Assembly: GCA_900074885.1 (NCBI GenBank)
Contig: FJUW01000055.1
Span: forward strand, 211,082-275,081
Direction: 5' to 3'
DNA length: 64,000 nucleotides
Origin: Rhynchosporium graminicola
Lineage: Eukaryota; Ascomycota; Leotiomycetes; Helotiales; Ploettnerulaceae
Position numbers and translations under genes: made by a program. Below are positions 32,353 to 44,899 of this stretch, piece by piece. The notes beneath the pieces are model-generated. The model worked only from the letters and a program-made list of their open reading frames with translations. It made no database searches and was not told the origin of the DNA. Position 1 is the first letter of the stretch; every line of letters begins with the position of its first letter.

Positions 32353-35300
32353 CTACTCTTTCAAAACGAGTTTATAAGTCGCGATCTCAAATGGGCCCAG
32401 AACAATATCAAATTTCCCCTTTTCCACAATAGGAACCTCTCTCATGCCGTCTTCTAAGATATTAGTCTTGGTAACTCTTTCAAGCTCATACTTTGTCACA
32501 ACTGTCCCACGCCCCATTCCACCCAATGCATCGTAAATCCTCACTACTATACTCCTCTCCTTCCACTTTGGCAAGTCATCGAGCGAGATGTCAAGATCGT
32601 CTTCACCACGCTTGACCCAGTCTAGAACAAGATTATCATCGCCTATGAGGCTGATCGGCAACTTAGGCAGACCGCACAAATACCCAGAAATCTGATCCGG
32701 GGATCGATTGGGAGGAGCTAGGCTCATGAGCTTCAGAGGATTGTTGAACTCGAACGCTGCGCGCACAGTCTGGCTTCCGAGACTGCCACGATGAGGCATC
32801 ATAGCCCAGCGGATACGGTGGTGACCCATATCAGCATTTCCATCCGGCGCTTTGGGTGAGCGAAGAAGCGAGAGGCGCATCACGTTGCCGACTGTTGCGA
32901 AGCCGTATTTGCTATCGTTGATGATGGATACGCCGTAGTTGTATTCCGACAAATCAGCGAATTTGTGGCAGCAGAATTCGAACTTGGCCATGTCCCATCT
33001 GTGCAAGTTAATTTCTCGTAGCCATGACCATGGATATCATTTTGGAGTTGATGACGTAAAGAAAACACTTACGAAGTATTGTAATGAGTTGGCCGCTTGA
33101 TGACACCGTATTGTGTTTCGTATGAAGCTTCAGTATTACTGATTTGAACTGGAAACTCCACTTTCAGAAACTTCATCGTCTCATGCCAATCGACATCAGC
33201 CACGAACTCAACAATTGATGGCTGACCGTCCAGTGCAGCACTGAGCGAAATCGTGGTCTTAATAGAGCTCTTTTTGCTGATTCGTGTCTCGGTCACAACA
33301 CTTGCCCGATGACCCTTATCCTCATGAAATACAGTAGTTGAGTTGGGTAACTCTTTTCGGGTCTCGAGATGATACACCTCTACATCCCATGCTTGCCAGT
33401 ATACAGGCTTATCGTCAAAAATTACATACTGATTGGCCTTTCCAGAAGGGTTTTTCGTTTTGCTTGACGATCGTAGACAGATGTGATACATCCGTTTTCG
33501 ATCTTGACTTTCAAGTTGTCGTTCTCAAGTTGAAAGACCCCAGTCGATGTTTCTTCCACAGCCACAGCCTTTGGGCCGTCAGAGTCGGTGTGGATTGGTT
33601 CGATGTTGAGTGCATAGCCTTCACCTGAAGCAATGACTGTTTGAGTCTCAGAAACATTGACCAGCTCTCTGCGTCGCCAAGGCAGGGTGTTCAACGCAAC
33701 AGCCTTGTCTAGGTCCAACACCGTCGCTAGCCCTGGGGATGCAATACCAAGGACAGCGAAAATTTGTTGAAGCAGCTCATGTCCTGTCTTTGCAACACCA
33801 GCATAAACCTATGTCGTTAGCAAATGTTTCTTTCTTGATGGCTGGAGATCTCCTGCAAGAAAATACTATACCTTTTCAGAATCGTCATAGCACATTTCAA
33901 TCGCAGTTCCAGGAAGGCAGTCGTGGAACTGACAGAGCATGACACCATGCCACATCTCATCCAGGACCTTTTTCGGGTACTTGTATTCTTTGTCCTGGAT
34001 TGAGGCGATAGTAGCCAGAAGCTCGATATCATGCAAAAGAATTTCCGACTTGCGGTTGTGAGACTTGGTTCGAGCTTGCGTGGTATAGACTCCGCGATGA
34101 AGCTCGAAATACAGCTCGCCATACCAAGTCACTAAACTGGAAGCCTTCGACTCTAAGCTGTAAAAGAATTGATCTACGGTTGCGCCAGAGTGCACTCGCG
34201 GAATGACGCCCACTGTATCGGCCAAACCACGCAGCCGCCTGAGTCTTTCCATATGCTTCCAAGTAGGCCCTCCACCACCATCTCCTTTTCCGAACTGGTG
34301 TCATGCAAATGTTCGATTAGTAAGGGGTGCCTTCCAAATCAGATCAACTTTTTCAAGTTTAACTTACTGCAAGAAGCGCTATGTTATCCTGGTCTAGGGA
34401 CTTGTGGTTTGATATGCAGCATATGCTTTTGGTAATGTTTTCATAGTTGCCTTCAGCACAATAGGTTTTGGCAGGAGGCATGTGACAGATAACCTGGCTG
34501 CCATCCAGTGCAACCCTGAGAGCGACTCATTAGCTTACGAAAACACACAAGCAGGTCCACAACCAAAACATACCATTTGAATGTTGTATGCGGAAAGTCA
34601 TTGACACTGTTGAAGCATGGCTTCTGCGTCAGGAACCTCGTCATGCCAGCCAGGCGGCAGATCTGGGGAATCTGGCAGGAGAAGCCAAAGGTGTCTGGTA
34701 GCCAGGAAGTTGTCGATCGAAATCCGAACTCAGCCTCAAAGAACCGCTGCTCGTATAGGAACTGGCGAATCAAGGACTCCCCACAGGGAAGGTTGGTGTC
34801 GTGCTCTACCCATGAACCACCGATTGGATGGAATTGCCCGGATTTTACCTTGGTTTTGACACGTTCCCATCCGTAGGGATAGATCTCTTCGAGCCATTTG
34901 AACTAGTATCATGTTAGCTTATCTCATGATATTTTGCTGGGACATGTGTTAGGGAAGTTTCAGCTTGGTGACTAACCTGTTGAGCTTGCGAACAGGCAAA
35001 ATTCAGCTCCGGATACCGATCCATCAAATCACACTGATTAGACCACGAACGAACCACCTTACGTTTTGTCTCCTCCCAAGGCCATAGCCAGCACGTATCA
35101 ATATGACAGTGGCCAATCGCATAGATTGTTGGTTTGCGATCCAACTTGCTTTGATAGACCTCTGCTGAGTTGATGTTTTCGCCAAGATACTCAGCAGCGA
35201 TGTTTCTACATGCCAGGATGGACGTATCGTCTCCTACGTCGAACGTGTCGATGATCCTGCTAGCTACATTAAGCGCCTCATGCTGCTCCCAGGTATCCTC

Positions 35301-36079
35301 TGCTAGTTCTGTAGCTGCATCATGAATGACTGTAAAATCAACGTACAACATTCTTGCCTGATAATTGACGTCGACGATCTCGGCCTGTGTCAGCTTGAAA
35401 TACTTGTCTTGATCAGGCGGCTGAATCGAATCTCCGCCAGCATTGTTTTTGAAGATCGGACGTCCAGGGCCATTTCCAAACATGCCATTACATGCCATCT
35501 CGAGGTACACAACGTGACTCTCCCCATCTTTGAAAGCCTCGGGGACTATCCATTCGATCCGCTCACCTCGTCCAGTCAATCCTTGAAGAGGCTCCCCTTG
35601 GGATGTCCAAACGGTCGCTTCGTTGTTACAGTCCCAGTGCAACTCAACATGATGACCTTGACCACAGATTCCCTTGGGTACTGTGAGTGTGCACTTGAAC
35701 CAATGTGTTGTCCAGGACGGACCAAAAGACTCTCCGACATGCGTTTCCCGATAAGTGTTTGACTTGGACGTAGCTTCCTGAAAAGATGGCCGCGTCGTAC
35801 CTGGGGCACCCCAAACAGATAACTTGATATGTGGTGAGCCAGTGTATTTGCTATAACTCATCACACTATTCCCAATGAACAGACCACAGCAAGCGAATGG
35901 CCATTTCCTCATGGGTGGTCTACATGACCAGGGATATCAACTTACGACATGAGATTCAATTTCTCCCATTGCCCCGGCGTCAGAAAGTTCATCAATCGTT
36001 TCTTATACAAGGAAGTTATTTTCTTGCCTACTGGTGCCACGGCCTTGATGGGATATGTCTTTGCCATAGTATCAGGCAT
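32353..36079 (-). CDS. AMS1: GH38 alpha-mannosidase, AMS1 type, with one frameshift
   Basis: Class II alpha-mannosidase, in yeast a vacuolar enzyme that trims free oligomannosides. Exons in transcript order are 36079-35946, 35865-34977, 34902-34574, 34515-34368, 34294-33872, 33808-33073 and 32998-32353, all GT-AG and phase-consistent. The total is 3305 nt, one short of 1102 codons (1101 residues plus stop), a normal AMS1 length. The GH38 core shows [20 protein letters not shown] with the zinc His/Asp, then SWLPDTFGF with the nucleophile Asp, and [16 protein letters not shown]. At T5 33451-33455 (A5 in the gene) a single-base loss breaks the frame between DRQAKRK and [16 protein letters not shown]. 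The rest is well kept, so this may be a sequencing error or a very recent null. Met at 36067 is an alternative start. It is divergent from a sugar permease. Confidence 0.9.
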
Positions 36080-37438
36080 TAACTTTCGCCCCAGTTGGGG
36101 TTGATGAGACCCATCTTGATGTGAACACATTAGAGATACAGACGTAAGGAAAATGTCTAGTGCAATGATGATTGCAGTTCCCTTGCTCCCTGAATTCTTC
36201 TCGCTGTTGTAGTAGGCAATGCGCGAGCTAGTGAAATGAACGTGACAGGCAGTGGGCTCGTGCCAGTCAGAATGCAATCTCCATTGACTGACTGGCAGCG
36301 AGCAAAGATAATTGGGTCTTGGATTGCGGTAAGGATAAACGAAATAAAGTATATTCGAACCCAAGGTGGATTACACCCACAAGCACTCACGTGAGTAAGG
36401 CGAGCACGCAGACACAGAAGATCGAGAGAAGACCATCCCCAATTTTCCCAATGTCGTATAGTAAGGCCTCTTCCCAAGCTCAAGATGTCTGTCTCCATTA
36501 AATGCGGAAAGTTGAACTCGGGTCGCATTCACGCGAGACACCGATCATCTTGGCTCGATTGTCAAACATCTCATTTTACCTACAACCTTACTTGTATCTG
36601 GAATGGCATATCGGGAATCTCGCTGAGCCCGGGTATATTTTCGGAGTTCATAACTTTCGCCTAGGATAAACACCTGCGTAAGTAGCGGTAGTCCTCTTCT
36701 ACTTTGGGCAATCATGTCCGTTCGTCAATAATGCACCATGAAGCGCTGGCTATCTGATTGGCCACCATGGCTGTTCTTATGCATTTTGCGAAGTTTATAT
36801 TGCCTTGGCGCCGGGACCCCATGGGGAAGGATCAAATGAAAGTTGGGGAGAGGTATTGGGATGCGGGGTTGGGGGTTGGGGAGGTACTTCGAAGTAAGTA
36901 AGTATATCCCACTTTTACTACTCCCAAACTCAACTAAGTCGACCGTACCTAGGCTTCCCCTACTCCGCGTAAAGGTACGAGGCGGGCGTCGATTTAGGTG
37001 GCTAGTTATTGGCGCAAATAACTTCTTAATTATACTCTTACTAAGTACTTGCTGATGCTTGATGCTACAGGCGAGCCGAGCCAATCGACATTCCAACGAG
37101 CCAGCATGTTTCCAGGTTCTGCCCGAATCCTCGCGGGATCTGTACCCGATATAATTTATCTCCTGTCTCGGTGCTGAACTCATTCATCATGGAGTCGTTC
37201 CCGATCCCACGGTACAGCAAGAATGATGCAGGTTCACACGGAACATGGGATCTTCGATGACGGACGGTCTTGCTGATATCTATATACCAACCTCTTCACA
37301 TCTGTTCGCAGAGGTGCTGTGGCAGGCCTGCTCTTCTCATCTTGCCGCTTGCATCTGAATTCACCACCAGTCTTGGTTCTCGACCTAAACCAGGCAACTA
37401 TTGAACTTCAAACCATCTAAAAGGCCACCAAAACTACC
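36080..37438. promoter_or_regulatory. shared divergent promoter region, mannosidase / permease
   Basis: 1.36 kb between divergently transcribed alpha-mannosidase and MFS permease genes, with no convincing ORF. Two matches to the carbon-repressor CreA/Mig1 consensus SYGGRG are seen: CCCCAG (CTGGGG on minus) at 36089-36094 and GCGGGG at 36863-36868. Such short sites occur by chance, so a role in catabolite repression is only suggested. Confidence 0.35.
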
Positions 37439-39430
37439 ATGGCTGTCACAGACCTGCGGACAACTGAAGAGGATGTAGGCAAGCCAAAACCTCAACACGT
37501 TGAACATGCTGTCTACACGCCAAATATGGAGCTTATCGAAGCCGCTGGGGCTGCATCCGATCAAGAGGCCAGTCTCCCCCGCAGAGAGCTTTTCTCGCGG
37601 TATGCGCCTGCAGTGATATTCAGCATGCTGCTCAGTCTGGCGCTGGTCATGGAGGGTATGACGTCGGACTGATCAATAACTTTTTCGCGCACCCGGCATA
37701 TCAAAAGAAATTCGGAAAACCTAATGGCAAGGGAGGATATTTTATCTCGACTGCGTGGCAGGGAGGCATAGGAGCTGCAAACAACTGTGGTTCGATTATT
37801 GGCCTTCTGCTCAATGGTTACTTGCAGTCTCGATTCGGCTCCCGCAAAGTATACATGGTAAGTGCTTACAATTGTAGAATTGGACCACTTGAATACTTCG
37901 CTGACTCGCTCATAGGGTACAATGCTTTTGATGGGATGCACTATTTTTATACTGTTTTTTGCCGTCAATATCGAGATGATTTTGATCGGAAATCTCATCT
38001 GTGGTATCCCGTGGGGTGTTTTCCAGACTCTTACCACCGCCTATGCCGCCGAAATCTGTCCTCCTGCTATGCGTGGCTACCTCACGGCATGGGTATCTAT
38101 GTGCTGGGGGTTCGGAAGCTTTCTTGCCACTGGCGTTCTTCGCGGCTCGCTGGCATTGAAAGGAGACGCTGGCTGGCGAGTTCCGTATGGAATCCAATGG
38201 TTTTGGATACCTCCCTTGTTTCTCGTTGGCTATTTCGCCCCGGAAAGTCCATGGTATCTCATCCGCCGTGGTCGCCAAGCCGAAGCAGAGAAGTCCCTTA
38301 ACCGTCTTGCTCGCAAGGGATTCTACACCGAGCGGACAATGGCAGAGACGTTAGCCCTTATGAATCATACGAATGAGATGGAGAAGATCGAGGCCAAGAA
38401 AGGTAGCTTTGCAGAATGCTTTACTGGTACCAACAGACGTCGTACTGGTATTGTTATGATGGCTTGGGTTATCCAGCTGCTCAATGGTCAGTCGATTACG
38501 CAGTACGCGGCTATTTTACTACGAAGCGTCGGAATGAGCTCTACGAACGCCTTCAATTATAACATGGCCATCCAGTCCGTCAATGTTTTCGCCACGAGTA
38601 TCGCAATCGCACTTATGGGGAGAATAGGGCGCCGTGTTTTTTATTTCTTCGGCACGGTGGGCATCGGCGCCTGGTTTGTACCTCCCATCCTGAAGTTTCA
38701 AGGATTTCGGAATAGGATCATGTTTTCTCCCTTGATCCTGATCCTAATCCTGATATATTGTATATTGGCCATACTGGCGTTCCATTAGTATGCTTATCGT
38801 CGGCATCGTCGGCTTCGCTGCCAAAGAGAAAGATAAAACTACTGTGGCCTACGTCACGGCCGCCTTCCTAATCGTCGTCCAGTGCATCTTCAAGGTTTCT
38901 CTGGGACCTGCTACATATGTCGTCGTAGGGGAGATGGCTTCCAATCGTGTTCGGGCGCAGACTATAGTGCTCGGCCGTGCTGTCTACGTGTGCTGCGGTA
39001 TCGTCGTTCAGCAGATTAATCCACGTATGCTGAACACCAAGAAAGATGGCGCGTGGGGGCTCGGTGCTAAAACCGGCATTGTTTACTTTGGCTTGTGTTT
39101 CGTCTGGTCGGCATACGTCTGGTTCTGCTTGCCAGAGACAAAGAATCGGAGCTTTGCCGACCTCGATTATCTCTTCCAGAAGAAAGTTGACGCTCGAAAA
39201 TTCACTACAACACCCGTTGACTGTAAGAATCTGCTCATTTTACTCCCGGATCGTCTCTTGCATCCACAAAATGTTCTCTGGCTTCGATTGAGTCCTGTGA
39301 ATATCAATATAGCTAACTTGCCATCACAGTATTCGAGTTTTCTAACGCTCCTGCCACGAAGGAGCTCCATGATGAAGAGGTAGTGACCCAAGTTCACCAG
39401 GCCTCGGAAACATACGAGAAGGGCGTCTAA
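37439..39430 (+). CDS. MFS sugar transporter, maltose-permease type, with one frameshift
   Basis: Twelve-helix sugar/H+ symporter of the fungal alpha-glucoside (MAL) group, plasma membrane. Exons are 37439-37857, 37916-38673, 38789-39222 and 39330-39430. The coding sum is 1712 nt, one short of 571 codons (570 residues plus stop). The frame breaks at 37657/37658: VMEG continues as YDVGLINNFFAHP one base over, so a single T appears lost. Family marks are RFGSRKV in loop 2-3, PESPWYLIRRGR after helix 6, GRIGRR in loop 8-9 and PETKNRSF after helix 12. Intron 2 (38674-38788) has a GTTTGT donor and a repeated TGATCC(T/A) stretch; splicing it joins GTVGIGA to MLIVGIVGF. The substrate may be maltose or another alpha-glucoside (inference). 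Confidence 0.88.
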
Positions 39431-40557
39431 GTCTAAAAGCCTGAACGAAATCCGGCTTCATGCCTGCAACGACGAGCTTTGATATTTGAAATTGATGAGT
39501 TCTGGAATTTAGACATTTTGGATACCAGAAGCCCATCTCGTATTATCAGTTCTAGATTGTAATATATCAAACTACCGTAGGCATTAGGGCGTTTTGGTAT
39601 GCTAGGATAGTCTGTCCGAATCGAGCCCTTCCTTCACCAGCCACATCTCGTCCTCGATCCCGTCATCAACAATCACCCTCATCTCTTTCAACATCAAATC
39701 CTCTTGGCAAGCTGTCTCTAAAGCGTACAGTTTCGACCAAACCCACCAAGAACAAACCTTCCTCTACCGGTCACGCCATTGACCAAATGCGGCTTCAAGC
39801 CAGACAAACCGCTGAGCATATACCTGGCCAAGGGCAATTTAATGAATGTCTCGAATGAATTTATCATACACGCCAAGACTGAGAAGCCGTTCGATAATCT
39901 TGAGGCCAGATGGTCCAGATTCAACAAACAAATCGTGATGATTGTAAAAGCTCAAAGAGCTCGAAAAATCCATAGAAATCCTAATTGGGGAAGTTTCACG
40001 CATCGCGAAAATTCTTTTGACTACGGACAACGCTCGAAGCCTACATTAGAAATGCTCGATTTCGGGTACTACCTATGTTGGACGTGAGTAGAATGATCGA
40101 AGGTTTAAGTGAGTCTTTGGTATCATAGAGAGGAGGCAACGTTCCAATTGTAGCTCAAAGCTCTGTCACGCCTCAGCGTCTTTGCATTGATCGATCGGAT
40201 ACCGTTCGCTTCCTTGAGTATCATGCATTTGATCTCGATGCCGCTCAATTGTTGTCCGCATGCTTGATCCTAACGCCGTGTCCGTCCTCATCTTTCTTCC
40301 CACGTTCTTTCTTTCCTCTCCCTTCAACCTTGCTGGGAGCCTCATGCTCGTATGGGAATCGAGCTTTTCTATTGTAACGCAATCAACCTGAACACTGTGA
40401 GACTCCGCAAATCACGTGCCAGATGGAGTAAAATGTGTGACGTCGACTGCTATTGATATTCTGCAACGACCCACATTAACATCTCACGATATTTTGTATA
40501 TTAAATGTCATTTTCAATACAGCTCTTTGTTTACTTCCTTAATCCCTCAAAAACACT
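39431..40557. other. intergenic, no gene accepted
   Basis: About 1.1 kb. A 102-codon frame at 39779-40087 has no motif and no partner exon. The last 150 bp hold the promoter and leader of the metallo-beta-lactamase-fold gene. Confidence 0.45.
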
Positions 40558-41840
40558 ATGTCGTCCACTCAACATCTGATCCTCGATCCATCTCAACATG
40601 TCGCTCCAACCCGCGATAAAGATGTGAACACCACCGCCACAATAGAATTACCTGATGCCAAAGAAACCAAATTCCATCCTACGGTTCCTGGTGGAGAGAA
40701 TGCCAGTCTCTATTTCGTGGGGACGGCAACTACCATTCTAGAGTGGGCTGGGATTCGCTTAATGACCGACCCGAACTTCTTGTTAGTGATACCTTACGCG
40801 ACCTTCTTGCTCTACGATCAAAGAAGAAAGGACTGTCTTCTTCTGGAATATAAGCTGATTTACCTGTAGGCATGCAGGTGATCATGTCCATCTCGGACCT
40901 GGGGTTACCGGTACGAGAGTCACTGATCCAGCTGTTGATTTACACGATCTCCCGCCTATCGATGTCGTCCTTCTCAGCCACTACCATGCGTACGTTATTG
41001 ATCCTCTAAAATCGTTCCTCATTTCTCGTTGAATATCCTCCAAATCCTTATATGTGAAGCTAATGCTTCATCAGTGACCATTTCGACGAGATGGTCGAAG
41101 AGTCCCTCCGGCGCGACTTACCCATCATCACCACGCCGCATGCCAAATCTCATCTCGCTCATAAAGCAGGCAAGAATGAGGCTTTCACGGCCGTCTATGC
41201 ACTTGATACGTTTGATAGCATGATAGTGGATGTCAAGTCTGCCACTGGCGACGAGTCTCCGCGGACCAAGGCATTGCGAGTCACCGCTATGCCCGGCAAG
41301 CATGTACCCCCGGGAGTTTTGGGGACGTTGAATGATCTGGTTGGAGCTGTATGTATCAACTTGACCACGACACTCTATTCTATAGTAACACGACTTTAGG
41401 TTCCACCCACAAACGGCTGGATGCTCGAACTTGGCACAAGCACTTCCCCTACTCCTTCACCAAGTTCATTCCAATCTTCCTACCGGATCTACATCTCAGG
41501 CGACACCCTTCTCGTCCCTGAACTGAAGTCCATCCCTGAGCGCTACGCTGGCCAAGATATCGACCTGATGCTCATTCATCTAGGCGGAACGACGATCCCT
41601 GGCCCACATGCGCCACTCTTGATGGTTACCATGGATGCAAAGCAGGGTGTTGAGCTAGTGAGGTTGATCAAGCCAGGAGTGACGATTCCGGTGCATTATG
41701 ACGATTATGACGTTTTCTTGAGCCCGCTCGAAGATTTTAAGAAGGAGATGAAGGAGGCTGGACTGGAAGACAGAGTGGTTTATTTGGACAGGGGTGATGA
41801 ATATAAGTTTGCTGTCAAGAAGGATAGTTCTGAAGAGTAG
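40558..41840 (+). CDS. metallo-beta-lactamase-fold hydrolase, UlaG-like
   Basis: Exons are 40558-40781, 40870-40989, 41075-41348 and 41400-41840; three GT-AG introns, all in phase, give 352 residues. The metal-binding motif HxHxDH is split by intron 2: LLSHYHA then DHFDEMVEESL. Further ligand blocks are GKHVPPG, ISGDT and IPVHYDDYD. The block ASLYFVGTATTILEWAGIRL near residue 50 matches the start of the beta-lactamase-superfamily fold in UlaG/YtnP-like proteins. It is likely a cytosolic metal-dependent hydrolase (lactone or phosphodiester type) of unknown substrate. The reading frame is intact throughout. Confidence 0.88.
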
Positions 41841-42631
41841 TTTAGTAAGGTTTGGCAAAGCATAAATTAGGATTTGGATTTAAAAGAGTGCCTTTTCAAT
41901 TCTGTTTTGCATCATACTTACAACGCAGATTCAGCACGCCATATTCTGAAACATCTGTAAAATGTCAATGTTAATTCTCGAGGTTCTCAGCACACCTTCC
42001 ATCAGTATCGCCAATCGCGGCGAGCCTCTAAGTAACCTCGTCGATTCATCTAGAGTTCCATCCATATCCCATCAACAGCTGTCAGATTCCGGAAAACGCA
42101 GCTGCTCTGCATTGAAATAGCTCGCTAATATTGTCCTTAGACTCGTAATACTTTACTACTTGGCACTATATAGTTTGGAGAGCATCTATTAGAAAAGGTA
42201 GAATATCCGAGATCGGTCTTCTTAAGCTCTTCGATAGCCTATATTTGAAATTCTATAAGAGGATAGATAGCTACATACTTGTCATAATAATAACAAGAAT
42301 TTTCTTATTTAAGAGCTTTTAGATATCGACTTTCAGGTAAATTCATACCGAACTCGCTTAAGATAACTCTTATTATTATATAGTGCTTTAGTAGCTATAA
42401 AGAAAGGTCTAAGTTATAAGTTAAGATACTCTTTCGATATCTCCGGCTCTGAAACCTATAGCTTTATAGGCATTTAGGATATCCGTAATAATAGAACATC
42501 ATATTATTTCTATATCAAACTCATACTCTTACTAAGATATAAGCTACCTCTAGATAAAGTATACGTTGATCCCTCTACTACCGTTTCCATATCTGTAGCG
42601 CTTCAGTACATAGAATTTTGCTAGTTGAAAA
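41841..42631. other. 3' region and AT-rich RIP-like patch
   Basis: From 41841 to about 42110 the composition is normal. From about 42110 to 42590 it turns AT-rich with scarce CpA/TpG, like the retrotransposon blocks, and lies just downstream of the broken NmrA gene. A broken minus frame can be followed in places (GFRAGDIERVS near 42440) but no family can be assigned. It is probably a relic of a repeat. Confidence 0.5.
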
Positions 42632-43152
42632 TTAAGCCCTATAGAACTCGGAGACTAACTCCTTGACAGATTTAGGTTTAATGCTCCGAAACTCCTCGTT
42701 CAACGTGTGGCTAGGCGTGAGGTCAAAGACTCCTGTCTCAAACATGACCCCGATACCGGCAAACATGCCTTGTAGAATCTCCTTTGGGAAGAATGGATAG
42801 AACATGGGATGACATGGAAGCTCGGTGATCTGACCCGTCTTCAACCTATCGATAGAATCATGCTCAATGGTGAAACGGGTTCCTGAGAAACTCTCGGCGA
42901 TGCGAATAAACTCATTGAAAGTTATTTTGTCGCCGATGATATATGACTCCTTTCCCACTTGTCCTTTGTCAGGAGGGCTGCTACGAACTTTCCGACATCG
43001 AAAGTATGCGTGAAGACGACTGGAACGTCCCCTGATGCAGGGATAGCGGCGAATTTATTTACTAAATCGACGAAGATCGCTAGTGGTAGCATGTACGTTT
43101 TGACTTTGGGTACGCCGAAGTAGTCAAGAAAATATCCATTATATACAGCAGT
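42632..43152 (-). pseudogene. NmrA-like oxidoreductase, 3' half
   Basis: C-terminal part of the gene that starts at 50442, cut off by element B. It resumes exactly at the insertion point: AVYNGYFLDYFGVPKVKTYM follows the EWTA of the other half. It continues through AIFVDLVNKFAAIP, then TFDVGKFVAALLTKDKW, then ESYIIGDKITFNEFIRIAES, and ends KSVKELVSEFYRA. A single-base loss in an A run near 42960 separates the TKDKWE and KESYIIG frames. The family (NmrA/isoflavone-reductase-like atypical short-chain dehydrogenases) binds NAD(P). Confidence 0.85.
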
Positions 43153-43334
43153 TATAATAGGTCTGTGCGCCTAGTGCCTCCCACTCCTGTATTTCAGAAT
43201 TGGAGAGGAAGGAAGAACCTTCTCTCCTTAGTAATTAGTCTCTATATTAACCAGATTATTACTAGCGAACCTCTAGCGACTATTCTATTATTCTATTATA
43301 CCTATTTACCTTAGCGTACTAAGTGATTATTATA
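43153..43334 (+). repeat. element B 5' LTR (182 bp)
   Basis: Direct copy of 49728-49909; both are 182 bp. Differences are nearly all transitions. Confidence 0.95.
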
Positions 43335-43799
43335 TTCTAATTACTTTTACTTAATATTAGCCTAAATAGTTATAATAGCTTAAAGCGGAGAATCCTTTAC
43401 TATATTAACTTAACCTATACTCTAAGATAACTCTATTAGGGCCTAGATAATACCTAGCGATATACTAGTAGATAACCTTTTAGTTCTATAAGAGAAACTC
43501 TAATCGCTAAAGAAACAGAATAATATCTTAGATAACCTTATAGTTAAGTACTAACGAATATTCAGCGAAGACCTTACTTAATACCCTCCGGAAGCTATTA
43601 TAAGAGCACGACTCTACTAAGCTTATATATCCGAAGACCTTACCCTAAGTATAAAGAGAGATACTAGTCGATTAGTAGCTCTAGAAGAATCGCTAATTCC
43701 TTACTAGGATAAAAGTAAATATATAATTCTATCGGAATATAAAAGTAAAAGCTAAAGAGAGCTTACTAAGTACTTATAAGCTTATAACTAAGTCTTCGA

Positions 43800-44560
43800 T
43801 TATAATACTAAAGGGTATCTAACTGATCTCGTTAAGATCAAATAAGTAATAATACTACTCTATAAGGAACTAGCGAATACTTAGGAAAAGTTTAGGAAGT
43901 ATATCCTAAATACTCTTTATAAGATAACCTAAGAAAGTTATAAAGAGTTCCTAGCGAATCTCTAGCTACTCCTTATCTCACGAAGGGTAGCTAACTCATA
44001 GGACTATAAGAATACTCGCTAGAGGCTAAGTTAATTAATTAGGGAGTTTATTAATTATCTAGAAGAGAAAGAAGAATAACTTAAACCCTTTACTAAGCGT
44101 TAATTATAAGATATCTTATTTAATAAGATCCGCTCGGAGATTCGCTAGAAAATTATCGAGAATAGTTAAGCTAATAGACTTCAGACCCGAGACTAAGTTA
44201 TTTCTACTATTACTCTTTAAGAGACTTATACCTTATCTAAAGGTACTAATAGTAATAAAAGAGAGAAGGAACTTAAAGAGTAGAAATATAAAGAGTTAAA
44301 CGCGAAGAAGAACGACTCGTATAAGTACTAGCGAAGAACTAATAATCAACGAGATAAGAGCTAATAAAGAGAAGAAAGAAGAAGAGATCTAAATAATATA
44401 CTTATTAGAGATCGACCGATAAGATAAGATATCTCTAAGGTTTAATACTACTCTTATAATAAATATAGATATATCTCTCTGAACTATCTAAAATTAAATA
44501 CTAGCGATACTAAAGATAAACACTAAGGAAAGCTATAACTCGTAGTATCTTCTACGTTCG
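43800..44560 (+). pseudogene. element B gag remnant
   Basis: Decayed helical gag frame ending in a destroyed zinc knuckle at 44446-44487. The spacing of the CCHC motif is intact, but all four ligands read Tyr (YYSYNKYRYISLNY): three Cys to Tyr (TGC/TGT to TAC/TAT) and His to Tyr. This is the expected product of C:G to T:A change. Confidence 0.75.
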
Positions 44561-44899
44561 GACCGGGTTTACTAGATAATAAGATAGAAATCTAAATAAA
44601 GATTCTATCCCAGGCTTAAACTTACTAGCGAAGGACCGAGGACTTTCCAGATACTTTTATAGAATAAAGGCGTTATCTTTAGTACTATAGTCGCCTAGAT
44701 AGAGATAGCTAATTTAATTAGATAGACTAGAGTCGATACTCTTTAGCTAAGAGTTATCGATATGCTAAGTATAGACCTGATATTAGGGTAGCTATAGTTA
44801 GAGGATATAGATCCTTAGATAAGCTTTAAGAATAAGTAGTAGAGGTTTCCTTATAAATTAAAAGATTCAGATAACTTTAATATTATAGCACCTCGAGCT

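Noticed and set aside
38674..38788. Real coding insertion in the permease
   Set aside because: The open frame through here ends in a stop, whereas removing a GT-AG intron restores the expected helix; treated as an intron.
42110..42590. Pogo/Fot-type transposase relic
   Set aside because: A few residues (GFRA) recall that family's C-terminus, but the reading is too broken to support a name.
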